From JAPOUP01 sp965203255 (GTDB lineage: Bacteria; Pseudomonadota; Alphaproteobacteria; Rhodobacterales; Rhodobacteraceae): a stretch of DNA of 64,000 nucleotides. The stretch lies in the NCBI GenBank assembly GCA_965203255.1, contig OZ241882.1, forward strand, positions 3,596,001-3,660,000, in the 5' to 3' direction. The notes beneath the pieces are model-generated. The model did not search any database. It was given only the letters and a program-made list of their open reading frames with translations, and was not told the DNA's origin. Each line of letters begins with the position of its first letter. The stretch's first letter is position 1. A program made the position numbers and the translations under genes. Positions 27,290 through 35,626 of this stretch are shown piece after piece.

Positions 27290-28819
27290 TTACGAGCGTG
27301 TCATCAGGTGCGGCAGCAATGCACCGGATGCATGCGGCGTCACCTTGACCGCAGACGAATGCAGGATCGGCTGGACATACTGCAGAAGCGGAATGACGAG
27401 CGCATTTTCGGCAATGTAGCGATCCACGTCCTTCCAGCCCTGGATGCGTTTTTCTTCATCCGCCTCGGCCCAAAGCGGCCCGATCATGCCGACGAGGGCC
27501 TCGCCGTCCCAGACGGAGTGAGGGGAAGGTCCAAACATTGCGAATCCAGTTGAGGTCGTCGGATCTCCAACCGAGTTGCCCCAGTTGTAGAAGGCGGCGG
27601 GCGCCAGCGTGTCGGCGGCACGCAGTTCAAAGTGCTTGGCGATCTCATAGACCTCGATCTCCGCCTCGATGCCCACCTTGCGCCACATGCCAACAATAGC
27701 CTGGATGATCTCGTAATCCTTCGGCTTGAAGCCACGTGTGGTCTGGATTCTGAACCTGACCGGATTGTCTGGAGAAAAGCCCGATGCCGCAAGGAGTTCC
27801 ATGGCCCTTTCGGGATCGTGGCCGACCGTTATCGACGGATCATAGGCGATGTAATCCGGTGTCTGCAGCGTGTCGATCGGAACGCCGTATCCGGACAGCA
27901 GGCGGTCAATGATCAGTTTCTTGTCAATCACCAGAGCCGCCGCCTTGCGAACGTTCTCATCCAGCATGGGCTCTACATCGTTGAGGAAGATCATGCCGAT
28001 ATCCGAGATGGGCGCGGAGGTTCCTTCGATATTGGCGTTTGCCTTAAGCCGATCATACTCCTCGTAAGGCATCTCGATGGTGACATGGGCGTTGCCGGAT
28101 TCGATCTCTGCGACGCGCGATGCCGCATCCGTCACGAACTTGATCGTCACCGTTCCGAATTCCGGCTTGCCGCCCCAGTAATCGGGATTCGCTTTCAGAC
28201 GCACAAAGGCGTTGCGCTCGAACCTGTCGACCATATAGGGGCCTGTGCCGATCGGCGCGGCCTCGAAGCCTTCCGGCCCAACCTTTTCATAATAGGCTTT
28301 CGGCAGGACATAACCGGTCAGGAAATACATCCATTTGAAGATGGTCGGCTCAAACCGCGACACATCGGCCGTGACCATGTTGCCCTCGGCCTTGATGTTG
28401 CCAATCGTCGACCAGATGAACTGGATTGGATTGCCTGTGGCTTCGTCACCTGCCCGTGTCAGGGACCACGCGACATCCTCGGCGGTGAAGGGCGATCCGT
28501 CATGCCAGGTCACGCCTTCCCGGACCTTTGTCCAGATCTGCGACCTGTCATCGTTCCAGCCCCACTCTGTTATCAGTCCGGGTGCTGGCGAAAGGTCCGG
28601 CTGCTGCAGAATGAACTGATCGAAGACGGATTGATATATCCCCTGCAGGGTCGGATTGACCGCCGACAGACCGACCGTCGGATCCCACGATGGCAGGTTC
28701 ACGTTATAGGCGATGACCAGTTCGTCCATCTCCTGCGCGTAAGACCTGGTGCCGATCATGCCGGTGACAGCCAGCGCCGTCGTTCCCTTCAGTATTGTGC
28801 GTCTGGAAAGTTCACTCAT
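27290..28819 (-). CDS. Periplasmic solute-binding protein, family 5
   Basis: 509 residues with a twin-arginine signal SRRTILKGTTALAVTGMIG and a likely cleavage after SYAQ. The mature part has the SBP_bac_5 pattern: VNPTLQGIYQSVFD, EGVTWHDGSPFTAEDVAWSL, APIGTGPYMVDRFERN and YGVPIDTLQTPDYIA. Family 5 proteins bind peptides, nickel, or other small molecules, and deliver them to Dpp/Opp permeases, encoded next. Tat export suggests folding or cofactor insertion before secretion. The ligand cannot be read from sequence; linkage to two FAD oxidoreductases and a ferredoxin oxidoreductase suggests an amine or aromatic-acid-like compound. Confidence 0.92.
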   Translation of the reverse strand: MSELSRRTILKGTTALAVTGMIGTRSYAQEMDELVIAYNVNLPSWDPTVGLSAVNPTLQGIYQSVFDQFILQQPDLSPAPGLITEWGWNDDRSQIWTKVREGVTWHDGSPFTAEDVAWSLTRAGDEATGNPIQFIWSTIGNIKAEGNMVTADVSRFEPTIFKWMYFLTGYVLPKAYYEKVGPEGFEAAPIGTGPYMVDRFERNAFVRLKANPDYWGGKPEFGTVTIKFVTDAASRVAEIESGNAHVTIEMPYEEYDRLKANANIEGTSAPISDIGMIFLNDVEPMLDENVRKAAALVIDKKLIIDRLLSGYGVPIDTLQTPDYIAYDPSITVGHDPERAMELLAASGFSPDNPVRFRIQTTRGFKPKDYEIIQAIVGMWRKVGIEAEIEVYEIAKHFELRAADTLAPAAFYNWGNSVGDPTTSTGFAMFGPSPHSVWDGEALVGMIGPLWAEADEEKRIQGWKDVDRYIAENALVIPLLQYVQPILHSSAVKVTPHASGALLPHLMTRS

Positions 28820-28872
28820 ATTCTCCTCCTTATGACGTCCCTGTTCCCATTACTGCGGCCGCCTGCGCAACC

Positions 28873-30447
28873 TCAAGCACCGGCCAGTTTTCTTGCAAGA
28901 AGATAACCCGGTCCGGCTCCGGTTCCCGCCCCTGGCCAGACCGCGGCACCCGTCAGGTGCAGGTCCTTGATCGGTGTGTTGCCTCCGGCAAAGCCGCGGG
29001 CGGGGCGAAAGACGAAATGTTGGGTCAAATGGTGGCTTCCGCAGATCTGATCGCCACCGACAAGGTTCGGGTTGTCGGACTGCAGGTCGAGCGGCGAAAC
29101 CACATGCCCGGCGATGATGCTCCCGCGCAGGCCCGGCGCGTGCGTTTCCATGATGTCGAGAACACGCTCCGCATAGGCGTCCTTGACCGTATCCCAATCA
29201 CTATCCGATATCTCGCCCTTGGTATCGCCCTTTATTTCAGCCGGCACCATGCGCACCTGTACCCACAGGACATGCCTGCCGTCGGGTGCGCGGCTCGGAT
29301 CGATCGCGGTCGGCTGTCCGACGACAATGACCGGCTCATCTGGCAGCTGTCCGGCAATGGCCTGCTGATATGTCCTTGCCATCTGGTCGAGCGAAGGGGC
29401 GATATGGACGTAAGCGAATTCGCGCAGTTCGGGTGACGCTTCCCATTCAGGCAGATCGGACAGCGCCAGATGCATCATCAGGGTTCCGGGCGCGTGCGAA
29501 AAGCCTGCCATGGCTCTGTCGAATTCGGCATTGCCGGTTCCTCCGCCGGTCAGTTCTTCCAGGTTCTTCGGCGAGACATTGGCTATGACGGCACGCCTTG
29601 CACCGATCCGTGTTCCGTCGGCGAGTTCCACGCCGCTTGCCCTCGCGCCATCAATGACGATGCGTGTGACGGGCGAGCCGCAACGTACCTCACCGCCCCT
29701 TTCTTCGATCAGCCTGGTCAGGGAACGGGTCAGCGTGTCGGATCCGCCCTTGCCGATCACCATGCCGAAGCTCTGGTTCGCCATGGACTCCAGATAGGGG
29801 AAGATCGCGCCGCCAGCGATATCGGGTGCGAAATCGAGATGCATGCCCCAGGCCGCGAGGGTCGCCCGGAGATGGTGGGACTCGAAGGTTCCGGTGAGCC
29901 AGGCGCGCGGGGACGCGATCATCAGCCTGACGAGATCCATCGTCCAGGCTGCCCCTTTTTTCCAGAATGCCCTCGCGAGCAACCGCCCATGTATATGCGT
30001 TTTCATGGGATTGCCCAGCAGCGCGAAAATGTACTCCGCCTTGCCGGGAAATTCCTCCACCAACGTTCGCCAGGTCGCGGCATCGGCATTCGAAAAGGCG
30101 GCGATGCGGTTTGCCGTCGCCTCAAGGTCGGTTCCAACTCCGAGCCACCTGCCATCGGGGAAGACGCTCGCGAAACAGTTGTTGGCCGGAACGAATTCCA
30201 GCCCGCAGGCACCCAATCTGTCACCATAGTCCCTGTTGAAGGCGGATCCGGCAAACAGGCTGAGATTCATCGCTCCCCAGTCATGCCGGAATCCGGATTC
30301 GGTCAGGTCGAGCGTCTTGACCGCGCCGCCCGGCTCGCTCGCCTGCTCGAGTACAAGTGTGCGCCAGCCCCTGTGCTGCAGATGTGCGGCACAGACCAGA
30401 CTGTTGTGTCCGGAGCCAATAATGGCGGCGTCAAACTCGTCCTGCAA
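28873..30447 (-). CDS. FAD-dependent oxidoreductase, phytoene dehydrogenase-like (COG1233), leftward
   Basis: 524 residues. Residues 6-40 are a Rossmann FAD-binding motif, AAIIGSGHNSLVCAAHLQH and TLVLEQASEPGGAVKT, and the C-terminus has LTGAAVWPGAGTGAGPGYLL, the second FAD contact region of the amine-oxidase/CrtI superfamily. COG1233 proteins are often misnamed phytoene desaturases; no carotenoid genes are near. It heads the leftward operon, with the binding-protein gene 53 bp downstream. It is a paralogue of the rightward enzyme at 31361, with similar blocks such as VVSPLDLQSDNPNLVGGDQ against YSPDDLEALNVNLVGGDPY. Probably oxidises the imported compound. Confidence 0.87.
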   Translation of the reverse strand: MQDEFDAAIIGSGHNSLVCAAHLQHRGWRTLVLEQASEPGGAVKTLDLTESGFRHDWGAMNLSLFAGSAFNRDYGDRLGACGLEFVPANNCFASVFPDGRWLGVGTDLEATANRIAAFSNADAATWRTLVEEFPGKAEYIFALLGNPMKTHIHGRLLARAFWKKGAAWTMDLVRLMIASPRAWLTGTFESHHLRATLAAWGMHLDFAPDIAGGAIFPYLESMANQSFGMVIGKGGSDTLTRSLTRLIEERGGEVRCGSPVTRIVIDGARASGVELADGTRIGARRAVIANVSPKNLEELTGGGTGNAEFDRAMAGFSHAPGTLMMHLALSDLPEWEASPELREFAYVHIAPSLDQMARTYQQAIAGQLPDEPVIVVGQPTAIDPSRAPDGRHVLWVQVRMVPAEIKGDTKGEISDSDWDTVKDAYAERVLDIMETHAPGLRGSIIAGHVVSPLDLQSDNPNLVGGDQICGSHHLTQHFVFRPARGFAGGNTPIKDLHLTGAAVWPGAGTGAGPGYLLARKLAGA

Positions 30448-30470
30448 TATCTGTGTCCCTCTGTCGCAAA

Positions 30471-30498
30471 GATAATTGCAAATGCATATTTAATTGTC
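30471..30498. promoter_or_regulatory. Imperfect palindrome between divergent operons, candidate MarR operator
   Basis: GATAATTGCAAAT and the reverse complement of ATATTTAATTGTC agree at 9 of 13 positions around a central ATGCAT. It is AT-rich in a GC-rich setting and lies midway between the divergent starts at 30447 and 30554. The MarR gene in the rightward operon is the natural candidate to bind here. Confidence 0.5.
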
Positions 30499-30553
30499 TA
30501 GCATGAATTTGATCGGGGCGATCAGCGCTCCAGTCGATATCAGGGGAGGATGA

Positions 30554-31345
30554 ATGATGAGTGCCGCTGACACATTGGGAGACATGGCCAGGCTCCTGCT
30601 TTCCGGGGACATCGAAGTTGTCGATCTTTCGGGACCTCTTGGCCCTGATACGCCACTCCTGAAACTGCCGCCGGAACTGGCCAAGGACACGCCGAAGATC
30701 GAAGTCCACAAGATTTCCGAGTATGACGATGATGGTCCGTTCTGGGCCTGGAACTGGCTGAAGATCGGTGAGCATTCCGGAACGCATTTCGATGCGCCGC
30801 ATCACTGGATCACCGGTAGGGACTACGCCGACGGATATACCGATACCATTGCGCCGCGGAACTATGTTGCCCCGGTGAATGTCATTGACTGCTCGGCACA
30901 GGTTGCCGAAAATCCGGATTTCCTGCTTGACGAAGCTGGTGTCAAAGCCTGGGAGGCCGAGCACGGTGAGATCAGCGAAGGTGAATGGGTTCTGATGCGC
31001 AGTGATTGGGACAGCCGTGTTCACAGCGAGGAGCTTTACCTGAATGCCGACGAAACCGGTCCGCATTCGCCGGGTCCCACAGTCGACTGCATCACATACA
31101 TTCTCTCAAAGGGTGTGATCGGCTGGGGTACCCAATGCATCGGCACCGATGCCGGGCAGGCTACCGGTATGGAGCCTCCCTTCCCCGCGCATAATCTGCT
31201 GCACGCCGCCAACAAATACGGGCTGGCGTCACTCGCCAATCTCGACAGATTGCCACCTAGGGGTGCCATTCTGATTGCCGCGCCGCTCAAGCTGGTCAAC
31301 GGCACCGGCAGCCCCGTCCGCGCAATGGCTTTGGTCGCACGCTAG
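30554..31345 (+). CDS. Cyclase-family metal-dependent hydrolase (kynurenine formamidase-like)
   Basis: 263 residues, start ATG 30554 behind a GGGGAGGA ribosome site. The PF04199 motif is EHSGTHFDAPHHW (residues 73-85), with His74, His78 and Asp80 as metal ligands, and a later GTQCIGTDAGQATGMEPPFPAHN. Family members hydrolyse amide or lactone bonds, such as N-formylkynurenine or isatin. First gene of the rightward operon; it precedes an FAD oxidoreductase by 15 bp. Its position suggests it opens a ring or cleaves an amide made by one of the oxidoreductases (inference). It lacks any signal peptide, so it acts in the cytoplasm. Confidence 0.88.
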   Translation: MMSAADTLGDMARLLLSGDIEVVDLSGPLGPDTPLLKLPPELAKDTPKIEVHKISEYDDDGPFWAWNWLKIGEHSGTHFDAPHHWITGRDYADGYTDTIAPRNYVAPVNVIDCSAQVAENPDFLLDEAGVKAWEAEHGEISEGEWVLMRSDWDSRVHSEELYLNADETGPHSPGPTVDCITYILSKGVIGWGTQCIGTDAGQATGMEPPFPAHNLLHAANKYGLASLANLDRLPPRGAILIAAPLKLVNGTGSPVRAMALVAR

Positions 31346-31360
31346 ATCCGGTAGCAGCGG

Positions 31361-32929
31361 ATGGCCGATTTCGACCATATCGTCGTCGGTAGTGGGATCA
31401 ACGGCTTGGTCTGCGCGGCAATGCTTGCCGGAAAGGGCAGGCGCGTTGTCGTGCTCGAACGGTCCGACCGCGCCGGCGGATGCATGCGGACCGAGGAAAT
31501 CACCACAGCCGGCTTCCATCACGATGTGATGGCGGCAACCTTCGTGCTGTTCCTGACCTCGCCGGCCCATGAGGCGCTCGGCGCCGATCTGGCGCGCCAC
31601 GGGCTGGAATTCTGCCATACGTCCAATCCGACCGCCGTATTGCGTCCGGACGGATCGGCGCTCGTCCTGACGACGGACCGCGCGGCAAACGTGGCCGCAT
31701 TCAATGCCCTCTCATCAGGCGACGGCGAACGATATGCCGACGATGTTGGCGCGATCGAGGCCGACGCACCGTTCCTGTTCGCGCTTCTGGGCGGCAGATT
31801 GTGGTGCTGGTCGATGGTAGGGCTGCTGGCGCGGCGCGCGTGGAGGGACGGGGCACGCGGGCTTGCGGCCTGGTTCGGCGAAGCGCTGACACCGGCACGT
31901 GCATGGCTCGAGGCGAATTACGTGTCTCCGAACATCCAGGCGCTGTGGGCGCCATGGGTGCTGCACACAGGCCTGACCACCGAAGCCGCCTATGGCGGTC
32001 AGATGGGCAAGGTCATTGCCTTTGCCCTGGAAGCCGCCGGCGCACCGGTGATCAAAGGCGGTTCCGGTCAGGCGGCGGAGGCCTTTGTCGGGCTGATCGA
32101 AGAGCGCGGCGGTGTGGTGCGCACCGGTGTCGATGTCGCGGGCATCGTGATCGACAACGGTCGCGCGGCGGGTATCATGACTGCCGAGGACGAGACGGTC
32201 ACCGCTGACAGCGTGATCTGCTCTGTCTCGCCAGGGCAGCTTTATGACAGATTCCTTGGGCAGCAGGCCGAACCACCCCATAAGGAAGGCTTGCGAAGGT
32301 TTCGTCACGGGCGCGGAAATTTCCAGCTTCACTACGCGCTGGACGGGCCGGTCCGCTGGAAACGGGACGGGCTGGACGATGTCGCCCTGATCCATCTTGC
32401 CGATGGGATCGATTCTGTCTCCAAATCATCCAACGAGGCCGAACGGGGCATGTTGCCGGAAACGCCGACCATATGCGTCGGCCAGCCGCACCGGCTTGAT
32501 CCGACCCGGTGCCCGGACGGCAAGTCCATTCTATGGCTGCAGATTCCAGATGCACCGCGAATCCCCAAGGGCGATGCCGCCGGCGAAATATCCACGACAG
32601 GAATGTGGGACGATGCCATGCGCGAGGCCTTTGCCGACCGCATCGAGGCGATCGTGGCCAGACACATCGACGGTTTTTCGGAATCGGTTCTTGCGCGCCG
32701 AGCCTATTCACCCGACGATCTTGAGGCCCTCAACGTCAATCTGGTCGGGGGCGACCCCTATGGCGGGTCGTGCGGCCTGGATCAGTTCTTTCTTTGGCGG
32801 CCGTTTTCGGGGTCGGTCAATCATCGCACCGGCATCAGGAACCTGTTCCACATAGGCGCCTCGACACATCCCGGTCCCGGACTGGGTGGCGGATCAGGCT
32901 ATCTCCTGGCAAAGGAACTGGGCGCATGA
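31361..32929 (+). CDS. FAD-dependent oxidoreductase, phytoene dehydrogenase-like (COG1233), rightward
   Basis: 522 residues. FAD site HIVVGSGINGLVCAAMLAGK then VVVLERSDRAGGCMRT at the N-terminus; C-terminal LFHIGASTHPGPGLGGGSGY. Middle region HTGLTTEAAYGGQMGKVIAF and GGSGQAAEAFVGLIEERGG follows COG1233 proteins. It is a diverged paralogue of the enzyme in the leftward operon. The stop overlaps the MarR start (ATGA). Two related flavoenzymes flanking one promoter suggests successive oxidations of one substrate or a two-enzyme complex. Confidence 0.87.
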   Translation: MADFDHIVVGSGINGLVCAAMLAGKGRRVVVLERSDRAGGCMRTEEITTAGFHHDVMAATFVLFLTSPAHEALGADLARHGLEFCHTSNPTAVLRPDGSALVLTTDRAANVAAFNALSSGDGERYADDVGAIEADAPFLFALLGGRLWCWSMVGLLARRAWRDGARGLAAWFGEALTPARAWLEANYVSPNIQALWAPWVLHTGLTTEAAYGGQMGKVIAFALEAAGAPVIKGGSGQAAEAFVGLIEERGGVVRTGVDVAGIVIDNGRAAGIMTAEDETVTADSVICSVSPGQLYDRFLGQQAEPPHKEGLRRFRHGRGNFQLHYALDGPVRWKRDGLDDVALIHLADGIDSVSKSSNEAERGMLPETPTICVGQPHRLDPTRCPDGKSILWLQIPDAPRIPKGDAAGEISTTGMWDDAMREAFADRIEAIVARHIDGFSESVLARRAYSPDDLEALNVNLVGGDPYGGSCGLDQFFLWRPFSGSVNHRTGIRNLFHIGASTHPGPGLGGGSGYLLAKELGA

Positions 32930-33420
32930 ACGAGATGGTGCGGAATTCAACCGGATCCGGCGACGCGGCGCTGCCACGGCCGGGAGAGATCGGGCTCGCG
33001 AGTTTTGTGCCTTACCTGATGAACCGCATCATGGGCCGATACAATGCTGACACTCGCGACGAGATGGCATCCATGGGCCTTACGACACCGAAGACGCGTT
33101 CGCTTGCGGTCCTGTCCGTGATTGACTGCCTGCTGATCCGTGATCCTGCGGTTTACGCGGTGGTTGAACAATCAACGCTGAGCCGCGCCCTGGACCAGTC
33201 GCGGGCGGATGGTCTCATCCGCAGAGCGCCTGACACCGAGGACAGCCGCGCAACCCGCATATTAATCACCGAGGCAGGACGGGCATCGTTCGAACGGCTT
33301 TGGCCGTCCATGTCGGCAATCTATTCCAGAATGTTTGACGACATTTCGGACCAGGAACACGCGCGGTTCGTCGCCACGCTGCAGAAGATTCTGAACAACG
33401 TCAGAAAGCACGAACTCTAA
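32926..33420 (+). CDS. MarR-family transcriptional regulator
   Basis: 164 residues. The winged helix spans roughly 50-130: GLTTPKTRSLAVLSVIDCLL, then VVEQSTLSRALDQSRADGLI (recognition helix) and the wing RRAPDTEDSRATRILITEAG. MarR proteins are dimeric repressors that release DNA on binding an aromatic or other small ligand. Embedded in the rightward operon by an ATGA overlap, it probably senses the pathway substrate and acts on the palindrome at 30471-30498. Confidence 0.9.
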   Translation: MNEMVRNSTGSGDAALPRPGEIGLASFVPYLMNRIMGRYNADTRDEMASMGLTTPKTRSLAVLSVIDCLLIRDPAVYAVVEQSTLSRALDQSRADGLIRRAPDTEDSRATRILITEAGRASFERLWPSMSAIYSRMFDDISDQEHARFVATLQKILNNVRKHEL

Positions 33421-33484
33421 CGGGCCTGACAGGTCTGTGTCGCATCAGGCCAGCCCGAAATACCAACAGCAAAGGAACATTCGA

Positions 33485-35626
33485 ATGGCGGAACGTTCAT
33501 TTGCCAGGGAAGTCCAGAAGCTGAAGCTTGGAGAAGGCGAGACCTTCACCAGCGAGGGCATTCTGGCGATCACGAAAGCACTGCTGGAGAACGGTGTCGG
33601 GTATGTCGGCGGCTATCAGGGCGCGCCCATCAGCCACCTCATGGATGTTCTCTCCGACGCTGAGGAGATACTGGACGGGCTTGGCGTTCGTTTCGAGGCC
33701 AATGCGTCCGAGGCTGCGGCGACGGCGATGCTCGCCGCGTCAGTGCATTACCCGATCCGCGGCGCGGTCACCTTCAAGGGCGCGGTCGGTGTCAACGTTG
33801 CCTCCGACGCGCTGGCCAACCTTGCCTCCGGTGGTGTGACCGGTGGTGCGCTCATCATCGTCGGCGAGGATTATGGCGAAGGATCCTCGATCATGCAGGA
33901 ACGCAGCCATGCCTTCGCGATGAAATCGCAGGTCTGGCTGCTTGATCCGCGCCCGAATCTTCCCTCCATCGTCAAGTCGGTCGAACAGGGTTTTGAACTT
34001 TCCGAGGCGTCGAACACGCCGGTCATGCTGATGGTCCGGATACGCTCCTGCCATGTGACGGGCAGCTTTATCGCCAAGGACAACAGACCTCCGGACCTGA
34101 GTGTTCGCGATGCTCTCTCCAATCCCCAGAGCAATTATGCCCGGGTCGTCCTGCCGCCGATGTCCTTCGTGCAGGAACAGGACAAGATCAACAACCGCTG
34201 GCCAGCGGCGCAGAAATACATCACTGAGAACAGGCTCAACGAAATCTTCGGTCCGGCAGATGGCCGGATCGGCATCGTCCTGCAGGGCGGCATGTACAAC
34301 GGTGTCATCCGTGCGCTGCAGCGGCTGGGACTCGCTGACATCTATGGCGCAAGCGAGGTGGCGCTCTACGTACTGAACGTCACCTATCCCATCGTTCCGG
34401 ATGAGTTTGCAGGTTTCTGCGAGGGGAAGTCGTCCATCCTGGTTGTCGAGGAAGGGCAACCGGAATTCATCGAACAGGCGCTGGGCGCGGCGCTGTATAA
34501 GGTCGGTTCCGACATATCGCTTCACGGCAAGGACATGCTGCCAATGGCCGGGGAATATACCGGCCAGATCATGCTGGACGGCATGGAGGCCTTCCTGCGT
34601 ACCGAAGCGCCTGAACTTCTGTCGGCGCAACGGCGTGCGCCGAACAGCGAGCAGGAGTTCGAGATTCCGGATCTGTCGAAGACTGTACCCATCCGGCCGC
34701 CGGGCTTCTGCACCGGATGCCCGGAGCGGCCAATTTTCGCGGCACTGAAGATGACCGAGCGGAAACACGGCAAGCACCAGATCACCGGCGATATCGGCTG
34801 CCATCTGTTTGCCAGCCTGCCGCCATTCGAGATTGGTGGCTCGACCATGGGCTATGGTCTGGGTCCTGCGTCCAACGCCGCTTTCGATGGTGGTGGCGAG
34901 CGCCGCCCGATCTCCATCATCGGCGATGGCGGGTTCTGGCACAACGGTCTGTCTTCGTCGATCGGCAACGCGGTCTACAACAGGTCCGACGGAATCATTG
35001 TCGTGGTCGACAACCATTACAGCGCCGCGACGGGTGGTCAGGATATCCTGTCATCGCGTGCGTACAGTGAGACGAAATCGACGGGCCACCCAATTGCCGA
35101 GGCGGTCAAGGGCGTCGGTGTCAAATGGGTGCGCCAGATCGACCGGACCTACGATGTACCAAAGATGCGCGAGATCCTTGATGAGGCGCTGAACACCGAT
35201 CATGAGGGGCCGAAGGTCATTGTCGCGTCCTCCGAATGCATGCTCAACCGACAGCGCCGGGAGCGTCCGCTCACTGTGAAAGCGATTCAGGACGGACGCC
35301 GGATCGAAACACCACGCTTCGGTGTCGACGAGGATGTCTGCACCGGCGATCACGCGTGCATCCGGCTTTCGGGCTGTCCTTCCCTGTCGCTGAAGAAACT
35401 CGATGATCCGCTACGCGACGATCCGGTCGCGAGCATCGACGAGAGCTGTGTCGGCTGCGGAAACTGCGGCGAAGTCGCGGATGCGGCTGTGCTGTGTCCA
35501 TCCTTCTATCGGGCCGATATCGTGCACAATCCCGGTCGGCTGGAAAAGTTGATGTCCGATGTCTCGCAGGCGATCATCGGGTGGCTGCAGGCAAGGCGAT
35601 CACGGAAACGGCTGGAGTTTTCATGA
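33485..35626 (+). CDS. Indolepyruvate ferredoxin oxidoreductase alpha-like subunit
   Basis: 713 residues from ATG 33485 (AAAGGA upstream). N-terminal pyrimidine-binding domain EGILAITKALLENGVGYVGG, VRFEANASEAAATAMLAAS and FKGAVGVNVASDALANLA; CTGCPERPIFAALKM; TPP domain with GDIGCHLFASLP, SIIGDGGFWHNGLSSSIGNA and VDNHYSAATGGQDI. The C-terminus has two 4Fe-4S sets: CTGDHACIRLSGCPS and CVGCGNCGEVADAAVLCPS. This is the IorA architecture: oxidative decarboxylation of an aryl-pyruvate-type 2-oxoacid to an acyl-CoA with reduction of ferredoxin. The exact acid is unknown. Overlaps the beta-like gene by 4 bp. Confidence 0.9.
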   Translation: MAERSFAREVQKLKLGEGETFTSEGILAITKALLENGVGYVGGYQGAPISHLMDVLSDAEEILDGLGVRFEANASEAAATAMLAASVHYPIRGAVTFKGAVGVNVASDALANLASGGVTGGALIIVGEDYGEGSSIMQERSHAFAMKSQVWLLDPRPNLPSIVKSVEQGFELSEASNTPVMLMVRIRSCHVTGSFIAKDNRPPDLSVRDALSNPQSNYARVVLPPMSFVQEQDKINNRWPAAQKYITENRLNEIFGPADGRIGIVLQGGMYNGVIRALQRLGLADIYGASEVALYVLNVTYPIVPDEFAGFCEGKSSILVVEEGQPEFIEQALGAALYKVGSDISLHGKDMLPMAGEYTGQIMLDGMEAFLRTEAPELLSAQRRAPNSEQEFEIPDLSKTVPIRPPGFCTGCPERPIFAALKMTERKHGKHQITGDIGCHLFASLPPFEIGGSTMGYGLGPASNAAFDGGGERRPISIIGDGGFWHNGLSSSIGNAVYNRSDGIIVVVDNHYSAATGGQDILSSRAYSETKSTGHPIAEAVKGVGVKWVRQIDRTYDVPKMREILDEALNTDHEGPKVIVASSECMLNRQRRERPLTVKAIQDGRRIETPRFGVDEDVCTGDHACIRLSGCPSLSLKKLDDPLRDDPVASIDESCVGCGNCGEVADAAVLCPSFYRADIVHNPGRLEKLMSDVSQAIIGWLQARRSRKRLEFS

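Noticed and set aside
27632..28906. 424-codon plus-strand frame
   Set aside because: Antisense to the solute-binding protein gene.
28873..32929. Carotenoid biosynthesis cluster
   Set aside because: The two phytoene-dehydrogenase-like proteins belong to COG1233 broadly; no crtB, crtE or other carotenoid gene is present.
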